NCBI GenBank assembly: GCA_002449335.1
Contig: DKDL01000027.1
Coordinates: forward strand, 1 to 10,632
Reading direction: 5' to 3'
Source of the DNA: Succinatimonas sp. UBA6849
GTDB lineage: Bacteria > Pseudomonadota > Gammaproteobacteria > Enterobacterales > Succinivibrionaceae
DNA: 10,632 bases
Shown: piece by piece, positions 1 to 6,158 of the stretch
Numbering within the stretch: position 1 is the first letter of the stretch
Layout: each line of letters opens with the position of its first letter
Notes under the pieces: model-generated
What the model saw: only the letters and a program-made list of their open reading frames with translations
Databases searched by the model: none
Told to the model about the DNA's origin: nothing
Translations under genes and position numbers: made by a program

Positions 1-145
1 GGGTGTCGAGAGAGGTGGAAAAGAGCGCGTGGAGAAAAAGGGGGCGCCAGCCCTTGCTCTGTGGGGATTGGGAGAGCTGTGGCTGAACTTTAAGCCGGGC
101 TTGAGGCGCGCGCTTGGAGAGCGGAGAGCGCGGAAAAGTTCTGCT
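1..145. other. GC-rich, purine-rich segment with no recognised gene
   Basis: Hand counting gives 74 G or C in the first 120 bases (about 62%), clearly above the AT-rich remainder of the window, with G far exceeding C on this strand. A GC-rich inverted repeat is present (109-114 with 127-132, 12-nt loop). The + strand is open from an ATG at 29 to 253, but the peptide is low-complexity and unlike any family I know, and there is no convincing ribosome site. I see no coding or RNA-gene signal that I can name. It may be foreign DNA, an unusual upstream regulatory segment, or an assembly artefact at a contig end. Confidence 0.5.
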
Positions 146-148
146 CTG

Positions 149-239
149 TTCTTCCTTTTTTACCTCCCCAAAAAACACACCACCTTCACCTTCCATAATC
201 TTCCATTGTCTTCATTTTATCTTTCCCACAATTATCTCA
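149..239 (+). promoter_or_regulatory. C-rich, G-depleted leader upstream of the porin (rut-like)
   Basis: These 91 bases hold 32 C and only one G (position 208), so the RNA would be almost unstructured and pyrimidine-rich. Such a C-over-G stretch is the known hallmark of Rho utilisation sites. It lies just upstream of the porin start, where conditional Rho termination is plausible. I could not find a convincing -35/-10 pair here, so whether it is transcribed as leader is inferred. Confidence 0.4.
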
Positions 240-258
240 GCTCCACGCTTTAGGAGCT
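239..258 (+). other. Small inverted repeat before the porin start
   Basis: AGCTCC (239-244) pairs with GGAGCT (253-258) across an 8-nt loop. It ends 19 bases before the porin ATG. The GGAG inside the right arm looks like a Shine-Dalgarno sequence but is about 21 nt from the ATG, too far for normal use. The nearer GGGAT at 266-270 fits better. The hairpin could affect translation or stabilise the 5' end; no function is shown. Confidence 0.35.
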
Positions 259-277
259 TTATTATGGGATGTAAAAA

Positions 278-1720
278 ATGAAAAAAGTTAATCTTCTGGC
301 AGCTGCTGTCGTTGCAGCTTCTTTAATGGCTCCTGCAGCTAACGCTATCAATGCAGATTTTGGTGGCTACTTCCGTGCAGGTGTATTCAATAAGCATTTC
401 TCAAAGACAGTTGGTGATGTAGGTCGTTTAGGTAACGAGAACGACACTTACGGTGAGTTATATGGTCACTTTGGTGTATACAATGCGGATGATACCGAAT
501 GGACTTTGAATTACTCTTTAGCTACATCTTCACAGTATTCAAGATCATGGCAGTCAACAAATAACTTCAATGTTAAAGGTAATGCAATCAATGGTTATTC
601 TTTAGATGAGAATAACGAAGGTATGCGTTTTGCTAATACTGAAATGTTCGTTTCAGCTAAAGGTGTAGTTGCATTTGATAAAGATGCAGTAGTTTGGATT
701 GGTAAGAGATACTACCGTGAAGATTCCCACCTAACCGATTGGTACTGGCGTGATGTTTCTGGTAACGGTACTGGTATTGAAAATGTACAGGTAGGCCCTG
801 GTAAATTCAAGGCAGCTTGGTTCCGTCGTGACGATACCATGGATTTTAGAACTACTGATGATTCTGCAATTAACAATGTTGAGTTATATCAGAAAGATGG
901 TAAGTGGGCCTTTGCTGTTCCAAGCAGTGCTAAGTACATCGGTACTCATGTAATTGATGTTCAGTATGATGTTCCTGCATGGGATAACGCTAACTTAAAC
1001 TTTGGCGTAACCGCAATTTTACCTCAGCGCCATACTTCAGAGTATGCTTCTTATAACTTTAAACCAGCTGCAGATGTTTCAAACGGTTACATCTACACTG
1101 TAAAATACAATCAGGGTCATGCTTTAGGTTGGAATAATGCTGTATTACGTTTAGCTCATGGTTCAAATGCAGCTACTTGGTCTACAGCTGGTTCTCAGAC
1201 TTGGTTAGATAGCACCGGTGCTTCAAACAGTGCATATCGTTGGGAGTTCATCGACTTTGGTCAGTTAAACTTCTCTGATAACATCAGCACTCTATACCAC
1301 TTCTACACAACTTTAGGCGGTGGCTATGATCATAATTTAACCAATGTTGATAAAACCAAAACTATTCAGTTAGTTGTTCGTCCTCAGTACAAGTTAACTA
1401 AGATGACCCGTGTAATGTTAGAAGCAGGTTTCATCTCTAAGACAACTGAGTACACCAATGGTAATTCAGTAAACCAACAGTCTCAGAAGGTAACCTTAGC
1501 TTATGGTATTACACCTGATGCAGGCAACATTTGGTCACGTCCTGAGTTACGTTTCTTTGCTACATATAAGCACTGCAACGAAGAGTACGGTTCATTCCAT
1601 ACTTATGATGCTCCATCATACTTGAAGGCAAAAGATGACGGAAGCTTTGAAGTTGTATCAGAAGGTCGTGGCAGACAGCATGATGTAATCTTCGGTGCTC
1701 AGGCTGAAGTTTGGTTCTAA
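278..1720 (+). CDS. lamB: Maltoporin-like (LamB/ScrY family) outer-membrane sugar porin
   Basis: This is a secreted beta-barrel protein of 480 residues, slightly longer than E. coli LamB (about 446). Residues 1-23 form a signal peptide (basic MKK, hydrophobic core, cleavage after ANA). LamB-family landmarks are FGGYFRAGV (28-36), RLGNENDTYGEL (50-61), VWIGKRYYRE (139-148), the following DWYWRDVSGNGTGIENV (154-170), and the C-terminal NIWSRPELRFFATY (417-430). The chain ends in GAQAEVWF, the terminal-aromatic signature of a BAM-assembled strand. The family forms trimeric channels for maltodextrins or sucrose; substrate here is not determined. The start is the first ATG after GGGAT (266-270) and begins a clear signal peptide. 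It is followed by its own terminator, so it is probably a single-gene unit separate from ruvC. No mal genes are visible in the window. Confidence 0.85.
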   Translation: MKKVNLLAAAVVAASLMAPAANAINADFGGYFRAGVFNKHFSKTVGDVGRLGNENDTYGELYGHFGVYNADDTEWTLNYSLATSSQYSRSWQSTNNFNVKGNAINGYSLDENNEGMRFANTEMFVSAKGVVAFDKDAVVWIGKRYYREDSHLTDWYWRDVSGNGTGIENVQVGPGKFKAAWFRRDDTMDFRTTDDSAINNVELYQKDGKWAFAVPSSAKYIGTHVIDVQYDVPAWDNANLNFGVTAILPQRHTSEYASYNFKPAADVSNGYIYTVKYNQGHALGWNNAVLRLAHGSNAATWSTAGSQTWLDSTGASNSAYRWEFIDFGQLNFSDNISTLYHFYTTLGGGYDHNLTNVDKTKTIQLVVRPQYKLTKMTRVMLEAGFISKTTEYTNGNSVNQQSQKVTLAYGITPDAGNIWSRPELRFFATYKHCNEEYGSFHTYDAPSYLKAKDDGSFEVVSEGRGRQHDVIFGAQAEVWF

Positions 1721-1733
1721 TTTGAGTAAGACT

Positions 1734-1755
1734 TGGAGCAGAGCAATCTGCTCCA
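1734..1755 (+). other. Stable 3' hairpin with GCAA tetraloop after the porin gene
   Basis: A 9-bp stem (1734-1742 with 1747-1755) closes a GCAA loop of the GNRA class. It begins 13 bases after the porin stop and lacks an immediate T-run (only TTT follows). It is therefore better read as an mRNA 3'-end stabilising hairpin, or an auxiliary to the terminator just downstream, than as a terminator by itself. Confidence 0.55.
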
Positions 1756-1780
1756 TTTGAAATCTCATTTTTCATTGTTT

Positions 1781-1816
1781 AAGCAGGATCTTTTCAGGTT
1801 CTGCTTTTTTTATTTT
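1781..1816 (+). terminator. Intrinsic terminator of the porin gene
   Basis: A 10-bp stem including two G-U pairs (1781-1790 with 1797-1806, 6-nt loop) is followed by a T tract running 1805-1811, then A and TTTT. This is a textbook Rho-independent terminator and separates the porin transcript from the ruvC promoter region. Confidence 0.85.
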
Positions 1817-1852
1817 CTGTAAGTATAAAAAGCAATTTTTAAATTCATAAGG

Positions 1853-1858
1853 TATAAT
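1853..1858 (+). promoter_or_regulatory. Probable -10 element upstream of ruvC
   Basis: A perfect TATAAT lies 128 bases upstream of the ruvC start in very AT-rich DNA after the porin terminator. The expected -35 position about 17 bases upstream (around 1830-1835, AAGCAA) is poor. Assignment rests on the -10 and on the need for a promoter between the terminator and ruvC. It would drive ruvCAB and probably ybgC and the tol genes. Confidence 0.4.
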
Positions 1859-1986
1859 TTACAGATATTAGATTAAACATTAACTTTTTTGCAATTGATT
1901 TAATTTACAAGTGTTTTTAACTGTAATTTCAGCTTAAAGTTAATGAGAGTACAACCTCAAAAGTCCTTTTACAAAAGATAAGATAG

Positions 1987-2526
1987 ATGTCAGAAATTAT
2001 CATAGGTATCGATCCTGGCTCAAGATTTACAGGCTACGGCATTGTCAGAATGAATGGCAATGATCCCATGTATATAGGATCAGGTTGTATTAAAACAGGC
2101 GATGGAGATTTAGCTTCAAAACTTAAGATCATCTATGACGGTGTAACAGCTTTAATTGAACAGTTCAATCCTGATGCAATGGCTGTTGAAGAAACTTTCT
2201 TATCTAAAAATGTTCAGTCAACTGTAAAACTGTCAGAGGCCAGAGCGAGCGCGATTGTAGCAGGAGCTAATCAAGGTCTAAGTGTATTTGAATATACTCC
2301 AATGCAAATTAAACAATCTGTTGTTGGATATGGTTGGGCTGACAAAGAACAAGTTCAGTTCATGGTCAAAAAGATCTTAAGATTAAACGGTAATCCACAA
2401 GCTGATGCTGCTGACGGCTTAGCTTGTGCTCTCTGTCACTGCTTTACAAGTAAGGTTACAAAAGCTATGGGAGCTGGTGTGGCAACACAAGGCTCAGTTC
2501 ATGGCAGATTCCAAAGAGAAAAATAA
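1987..2526 (+). CDS. ruvC: Holliday-junction resolvase RuvC
   Basis: This dimeric endonuclease cuts four-way DNA junctions symmetrically during recombinational repair, working with RuvAB. The 179-residue protein matches the family length (E. coli 173). Visible motifs are GIDPGSRFTGYGIV (7-20), GSGCIKT (31-37), AVEETF (66-71), FEYTP (101-105), KQSVVGYG (109-116) and NPQADAADGLA (136-146). The four catalytic acidic residues of the RNase H-like fold are all present: D9, E68, D140 and D143. The ATG at 1987 is chosen because the catalytic GIDPG motif starts six residues later. Its Shine-Dalgarno is weak (AAGATAAGATAG). It heads the ruvC-ruvA-ruvB cluster, 59 bases before ruvA. The C-terminal 25 residues diverge from E. 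coli, as is normal for this gene. Confidence 0.97.
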   Translation: MSEIIIGIDPGSRFTGYGIVRMNGNDPMYIGSGCIKTGDGDLASKLKIIYDGVTALIEQFNPDAMAVEETFLSKNVQSTVKLSEARASAIVAGANQGLSVFEYTPMQIKQSVVGYGWADKEQVQFMVKKILRLNGNPQADAADGLACALCHCFTSKVTKAMGAGVATQGSVHGRFQREK

Positions 2527-2529
2527 TAA

Positions 2530-2566
2530 TGATAGCAAAAGCTTTATCTTCAAAAAGTTGCTATCA
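2530..2566 (+). other. Inverted repeat between ruvC and ruvA
   Basis: TGATAGCAA (2530-2538) pairs perfectly with TTGCTATCA (2558-2566), 9 bp, around a 19-nt loop; an inner CTTT/AAAG pairing (2542-2545 with 2554-2557) may extend it. There is no T-run, so it is not an intrinsic terminator. It occupies most of the 59-base gap and ends 7 bases before the AGGT ribosome site of ruvA. It could be a processing or stability element, or a binding site. Confidence 0.5.
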
Positions 2567-2585
2567 ACACAATAGGTAATCTTTA

Positions 2586-3203
2586 ATGATTGGAAGTTTA
2601 CAAGGAAAAGTTTTAAGAATAGATGGTGTAACTGCACTTATTGAGGTAGGTGGAGTTGGCTATGAAGTTGATATGCCAGTTACCTGTCTAGGTAATTTAA
2701 AGGTAGGCGAGAATACCTTTGTATATATCCAGCATGTTGTAAGAGAAGATGCTCAAATTCTATATGGCTTCAGCTCAGTTGAGCAAAGAGAGCTTTTTAG
2801 AACCTTAATCAAGGTTAACGGTGTTGGCCCTAAGATGGCTCTAGCTGTGTTATCTACATTTGATGTAGATTCATTTGTTGAAACTGTTTTAGGTGAACAG
2901 TCTAAAGCTTTAGAGCAGATCCCTGGAGTGGGCAAAAAGACTGCTCAAAGAATGGTAGTTGAGTTAAAGGATAGATTAAAGAACTTCTCAGTAGCCGAAA
3001 ATGTGGCTTTAGGTTTTAATGCAAGTGCTGCAACTCAGGCTAATGAGAACTTTAATGATGCAATTGCTGCTATGACAGCTTTAGGTTATAAAGAAGGCGA
3101 TGCTATCAAGTGTGTAAAAGCTGTGTTAGCACAAAATCACGATATGACCACTCAGGAAATCATTGTTGCAGCTTTAGCTTTAATTACCAAAGGACGCACT
3201 TAG
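2586..3203 (+). CDS. ruvA: Holliday-junction DNA-binding subunit RuvA
   Basis: RuvA tetramers hold the four-way junction in a square-planar form and load the RuvB motors. Its 205 residues match E. coli (203). An N-terminal OB-fold (1 to about 63, MIGSLQGKVLRIDG onward) carries the acidic-pin residues in REDAQILYGF (E54, D55). Two helix-hairpin-helix motifs follow: VNGVGPKMALAVLS (77-90) and IPGVGKKTAQRMVVELKDR (112-130). A variable linker (about 133-155) leads to the small C-terminal RuvB-binding domain (about 156-203, including TALGYKEGDA). AGGT at 2575-2577 supports the ATG at 2586. ruvB starts only 3 bases after the stop, so the two are co-translated. Confidence 0.97.
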   Translation: MIGSLQGKVLRIDGVTALIEVGGVGYEVDMPVTCLGNLKVGENTFVYIQHVVREDAQILYGFSSVEQRELFRTLIKVNGVGPKMALAVLSTFDVDSFVETVLGEQSKALEQIPGVGKKTAQRMVVELKDRLKNFSVAENVALGFNASAATQANENFNDAIAAMTALGYKEGDAIKCVKAVLAQNHDMTTQEIIVAALALITKGRT

Positions 3204-3206
3204 TTT

Positions 3207-4277
3207 ATGCCATCAGATAAAGATTTAGGTATTTTTGCAGACTCACTAGAAGTAAGTTCAGATATAAGACCTGAAAAAACTCCTGAAGAGGAAATTTTAG
3301 AAAATACTAAAGCCTCAGAGGATAGAGCTTTAAGACCTCAGACACTAGATGACTACATAGGTCAGACAGAGGTAAAAGAGCAGTTAGGTATTGCGCTAAA
3401 AGCTGCAAAACAGCGTGGTGAAGCTTTAGATCATGTGTTGATTTTTGGACCTCCAGGTCTTGGAAAGACAACATTATCTAATATTATTGCAAATGAATTA
3501 TCTGTTGGTATTTCACAGACCTCAGGACCTGCTCTTGAAAAGAAAGGTGATGCTGCAGCACTGCTTACGAATTTACAACCTAGAAACGTTATCTTTATTG
3601 ATGAGATCCACAGACTCTCTCCTGTAATTGAAGAGTTCTTATATCCTGCCATGGAAGATTACATGGTCGACATCATGACAGGAGAAGGTCCTTCAGCCCG
3701 TTCAATTAAGATCACTTTAAATCCATTTACATTAGTTGGAGCAACCACTAGAGCAGGTACTTTAACCTCACCACTGCGTGCAAGATTTGGCATTATCCTG
3801 CAGTTAAAGTTCTATACCCCAGAAGAGCTTGAAATCATTATCAATTGTTCCGCTTCAAAATTAAAAGTTCTAATTGATAAAGATGGCGCTCATGAAATTG
3901 CTAAAAGATCACGCGGTACACCTCGTATTGCAAACAGGCTGTTACGTCGTGTAAGAGATTATGCTCAGGTAAAAGGTAATGGCAGAATCACACTGGATAT
4001 CGCAAAGTCAGCTCTTACGATGTTAAGAATTGATGAAGACGGTTTTGATGATTTTGACAGACAGTATTTACGCAGCATTATCTATGATTTTGCAGGAGGC
4101 CCTGTAGGTATTGAAAGTCTTGCAGCCTCATTAGGTCATGACAGAGATACCTTAGAGAATGTTGTAGAGCCTTATATTATTCAGCAGGGCTTTGTGCAAC
4201 GTTCAAGAACCGGTCGTATAGCTACAGATAAGGCCTATAAGAAATTTGGTTTAAAGATTGAAAAGGAAAAATCATAA
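3207..4277 (+). CDS. ruvB: Holliday-junction branch-migration ATPase RuvB
   Basis: RuvB is an AAA+ hexameric motor that pulls DNA through the RuvA-bound junction using ATP. Visible parts are the N-terminal RALRPQTLDDYIGQ (40-53), Walker A GPPGLGKT (81-88, K87), Walker B IFIDEIH (129-135, D132/E133), sensor 1 GATTRAG (178-184), R193 at the arginine-finger position in SPLRARFG, sensor 2 GTPR (R240), and the winged-helix DNA-binding domain from about 292 with GGPVGIESLAASLG. At 356 residues it is about 19 longer than the E. coli protein, all at the N terminus, which is acidic and probably flexible. AAAGGA at 3189-3194 lies 12 bases before the ATG, rather far but usable. A later start would improve the length match but no methionine occurs in the extension. 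The stop overlaps the ybgC start by one base. Confidence 0.97.
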   Translation: MPSDKDLGIFADSLEVSSDIRPEKTPEEEILENTKASEDRALRPQTLDDYIGQTEVKEQLGIALKAAKQRGEALDHVLIFGPPGLGKTTLSNIIANELSVGISQTSGPALEKKGDAAALLTNLQPRNVIFIDEIHRLSPVIEEFLYPAMEDYMVDIMTGEGPSARSIKITLNPFTLVGATTRAGTLTSPLRARFGIILQLKFYTPEELEIIINCSASKLKVLIDKDGAHEIAKRSRGTPRIANRLLRRVRDYAQVKGNGRITLDIAKSALTMLRIDEDGFDDFDRQYLRSIIYDFAGGPVGIESLAASLGHDRDTLENVVEPYIIQQGFVQRSRTGRIATDKAYKKFGLKIEKEKS

Positions 4278-4720
4278 TGACAGCAAAAGTTTTTACCAAT
4301 CAGTCTCGTGTTTATTATGAAGATACTGATGCTGGTGGAATTGTCTATTATGCCAACTATTTAAAATTCTGCGAAAGAGCCAGAACTGAATGGCTGCGCG
4401 GAATGGGAATGAGTCAACGCTCTATGTTGGAGCAAAAGCAAGGCTTTGTAATAAAAAATATCAAAGGCAACTATATTAGCTCAGCAAAGCTAGATGATCT
4501 GCTTACAGTTACCTGTATTCCAACAAAAGCTCGATTTGCAAGTTTAAAAATTTATCAACAAGTTTATAATCAACACTCAGAATTATTGTTTGAATTTGAA
4601 TGCTCGATCGCATTTTTGGATATGAACAAGATGAAGCCTACCCCAATGAGTCGTGAGGCTTTAGCTTATATCAAGCAATTTATACCAGAGGATGTAACAA
4701 ACTTAGAGGTTAAGTTCTAA
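4277..4720 (+). CDS. ybgC: Tol-Pal-associated acyl-CoA thioesterase YbgC
   Basis: This is a small hotdog-fold thioesterase of the 4-hydroxybenzoyl-CoA thioesterase family, cytoplasmic and acting on acyl-CoA. Family knowledge links it to phospholipid metabolism at the membrane, but its role in Tol-Pal function remains unclear. The signature VYYEDTDAGGIVYYANYLKF runs from residue 12 to 31 and includes the catalytic Asp (D18, same number as E. coli), followed by CERARTEWLR. E. coli has His in place of Y25; Tyr or Phe is common in other members. Length (147) is normal. The start overlaps the ruvB stop as TAATG, with AAGG at 4263-4266 as ribosome site, indicating translational coupling. The stop directly abuts tolQ. 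This one-base link physically joins the ruv and tol clusters. Confidence 0.93.
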   Translation: MTAKVFTNQSRVYYEDTDAGGIVYYANYLKFCERARTEWLRGMGMSQRSMLEQKQGFVIKNIKGNYISSAKLDDLLTVTCIPTKARFASLKIYQQVYNQHSELLFEFECSIAFLDMNKMKPTPMSREALAYIKQFIPEDVTNLEVKF

Positions 4721-5710
4721 ATGGATACTTCAGGCCAGTTGTCTATTACCCACCTAATATTAAATGCAAGTACACTAGTTCAGGTGGTAATGCTGTTCTT
4801 ACTGTCTTTATCAGTAGCTTCATGGACAATTATTGTTTCAAGATCTAGTGCTTATAAGAATGCTAGAGTTAAGGCTGATGAATTTGAAGAGAAGTTTTGG
4901 TCAGGAATTGATCTTAACAATCTGTATCAGGACTGTGTAAAACGTTCAAATGAACTAATCGGTCTTGAGGTGATTTATACAGCAGGTTTTAAAGAGTTCG
5001 TAAGATTGATTAACTCAGGTCCTGCTGATCAGGAAGTGGTGATGGATGGTACTTACCGTCAGATGAAAGTATCTGAGTCAAGAGAATTAGAAAATCTTGA
5101 GTCACATTTAGCAACTCTAGCTACCGTAGGTTCAATCAGCCCTTACATTGGTCTGTTTGGTACCGTTTGGGGTATTATGCACGCTTTCATTGCTTTAGCT
5201 GCTGTTAAGAATGCAACTCTATCAATGGTTGCTCCTCCTATTGCTGAAGCTCTGATTGCAACTGCTATGGGTCTGTTTGCAGCTATTCCTGCGGTTATGT
5301 TCTATAACCGTTTCGTAACAAAAGTTGAGACTTTAGAGAACAGATACATCAACTTCATGGATGAGTTTGCAACTATTCTAAACAGACGTTTGGTTCGTGT
5401 TCGTTCTGAAATGAATCAGAAAAAGGATAATGTTCAGAATACTGCTTCAACTATGCAGTCTTCAATGCAGTCATCCATGCATCAAGCTCCAAGCTACCAT
5501 TCTCAGAGCACTACAGGTTATGTTCGTGAACCTCAAAAGACTTTCTCTCATACCTCAGTAGGAGGGGAGGATCAGCAGTCAGCTTTTGCCAGAGCTCGTT
5601 TAAACAGAGCAACTCACACTCAAAGCTCAGTTCGTTATCAGACACCAGGTGTTGAAGGTGACAGAATGAGAAGCTTTAACAGACCTCAGAGTAACGGTCA
5701 GGAGCGCTAA
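4721..5710 (+). CDS. tolQ: Tol-Pal proton-channel subunit TolQ, with long C-terminal extension
   Basis: TolQ is the inner-membrane MotA/ExbB-family subunit that with TolR converts proton flow into movement of TolA. Three membrane segments are visible: about 19-40, 132-160 and 169-193. The strongest family matches are KFWSGIDL (58-65), SRELENLESHL (120-130), TVGSISPYIGLFGTVWGIMH (135-154) and IAEALIATAMGLFAAIPAV (174-192). TM2 and TM3 include the conserved T148 and T181. The E. coli protein ends about 230; here residues 225-329 add roughly 100 residues rich in Gln, Ser, Arg and His, with MQSSMQSSM repeats. They look disordered and, by topology, should be cytoplasmic. The extension is in frame and genuine, because the tolR ribosome site overlaps its last codons. 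AGAGGT at 4705-4710 supports the ATG, which follows the ybgC stop with no gap. Confidence 0.96.
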   Translation: MDTSGQLSITHLILNASTLVQVVMLFLLSLSVASWTIIVSRSSAYKNARVKADEFEEKFWSGIDLNNLYQDCVKRSNELIGLEVIYTAGFKEFVRLINSGPADQEVVMDGTYRQMKVSESRELENLESHLATLATVGSISPYIGLFGTVWGIMHAFIALAAVKNATLSMVAPPIAEALIATAMGLFAAIPAVMFYNRFVTKVETLENRYINFMDEFATILNRRLVRVRSEMNQKKDNVQNTASTMQSSMQSSMHQAPSYHSQSTTGYVREPQKTFSHTSVGGEDQQSAFARARLNRATHTQSSVRYQTPGVEGDRMRSFNRPQSNGQER

Positions 5711-5712
5711 TC

Positions 5713-6147
5713 ATGCAGACTGCACGTACTCGTAGCAAGTCAAGAGCCAAAGCAGAGATCAATGTGGTTCCATACATTGATGTTATGTTGGTGCTACTGG
5801 TTATTTTTATTGCAACAGCTCCTGTTGTGATGCAGGGCGTAACTGTTGATTTGCCTCAGGCTCAGTCTGAAACTATGAATGAGAATCAGCAGACACCTAT
5901 TATTGCAACAGTTGATAAGGCTGGACAGTTTTATGTAAGTATTGATACTACCTCTGAAAAGATGGGAAGCTTAGATGAACTTACAGCTTATGTTTCAGCT
6001 CAGTTACAAAAAGATCCATCAAGACCAGTCGTTGTTCAGGGCGATGCCCAGGTAGCATATGATAATGTTATTCAGCTTATGAATGCTTTGAAAAACGGTG
6101 GTGTTAAGAGTGTGGGTCTGGTTACTGAACCTATCAATTCTAATTAG
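5713..6147 (+). CDS. tolR: Tol-Pal proton-channel subunit TolR
   Basis: TolR is an ExbD-family protein with one membrane span. It forms the proton path with TolQ, and its periplasmic part can contact peptidoglycan. Residues 1-15 are a basic cytoplasmic tail. EINVVPYIDVMLVLLVIFIA (15-34) is the family motif with the essential membrane aspartate at D23, the same number as in E. coli. MQGVTVDLPQA (40-50) starts the periplasmic domain, and PVVVQGDAQVAYDNVIQLMN (105-124) is the conserved C-terminal half. Length 144 versus 142 in E. coli. The ribosome site AGGAG (5700-5704) lies inside the end of tolQ, 2 bases separate the genes, and the order tolQ-tolR-tolA is canonical. Confidence 0.96.
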   Translation: MQTARTRSKSRAKAEINVVPYIDVMLVLLVIFIATAPVVMQGVTVDLPQAQSETMNENQQTPIIATVDKAGQFYVSIDTTSEKMGSLDELTAYVSAQLQKDPSRPVVVQGDAQVAYDNVIQLMNALKNGGVKSVGLVTEPINSN

Positions 6148-6158
6148 CGGTTTTTTAT

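Noticed and set aside
29..253. Open + frame of 74 codons in the leader region
   Set aside because: The product is low-complexity, spans the GC-rich block and the G-free tract (an artefact-prone composition), lacks a good ribosome site and resembles no family I know.
1560..1775. Antisense frame over the end of the porin gene
   Set aside because: It is a shadow of the porin coding sequence and runs through its 3' hairpin, with no independent coding evidence.
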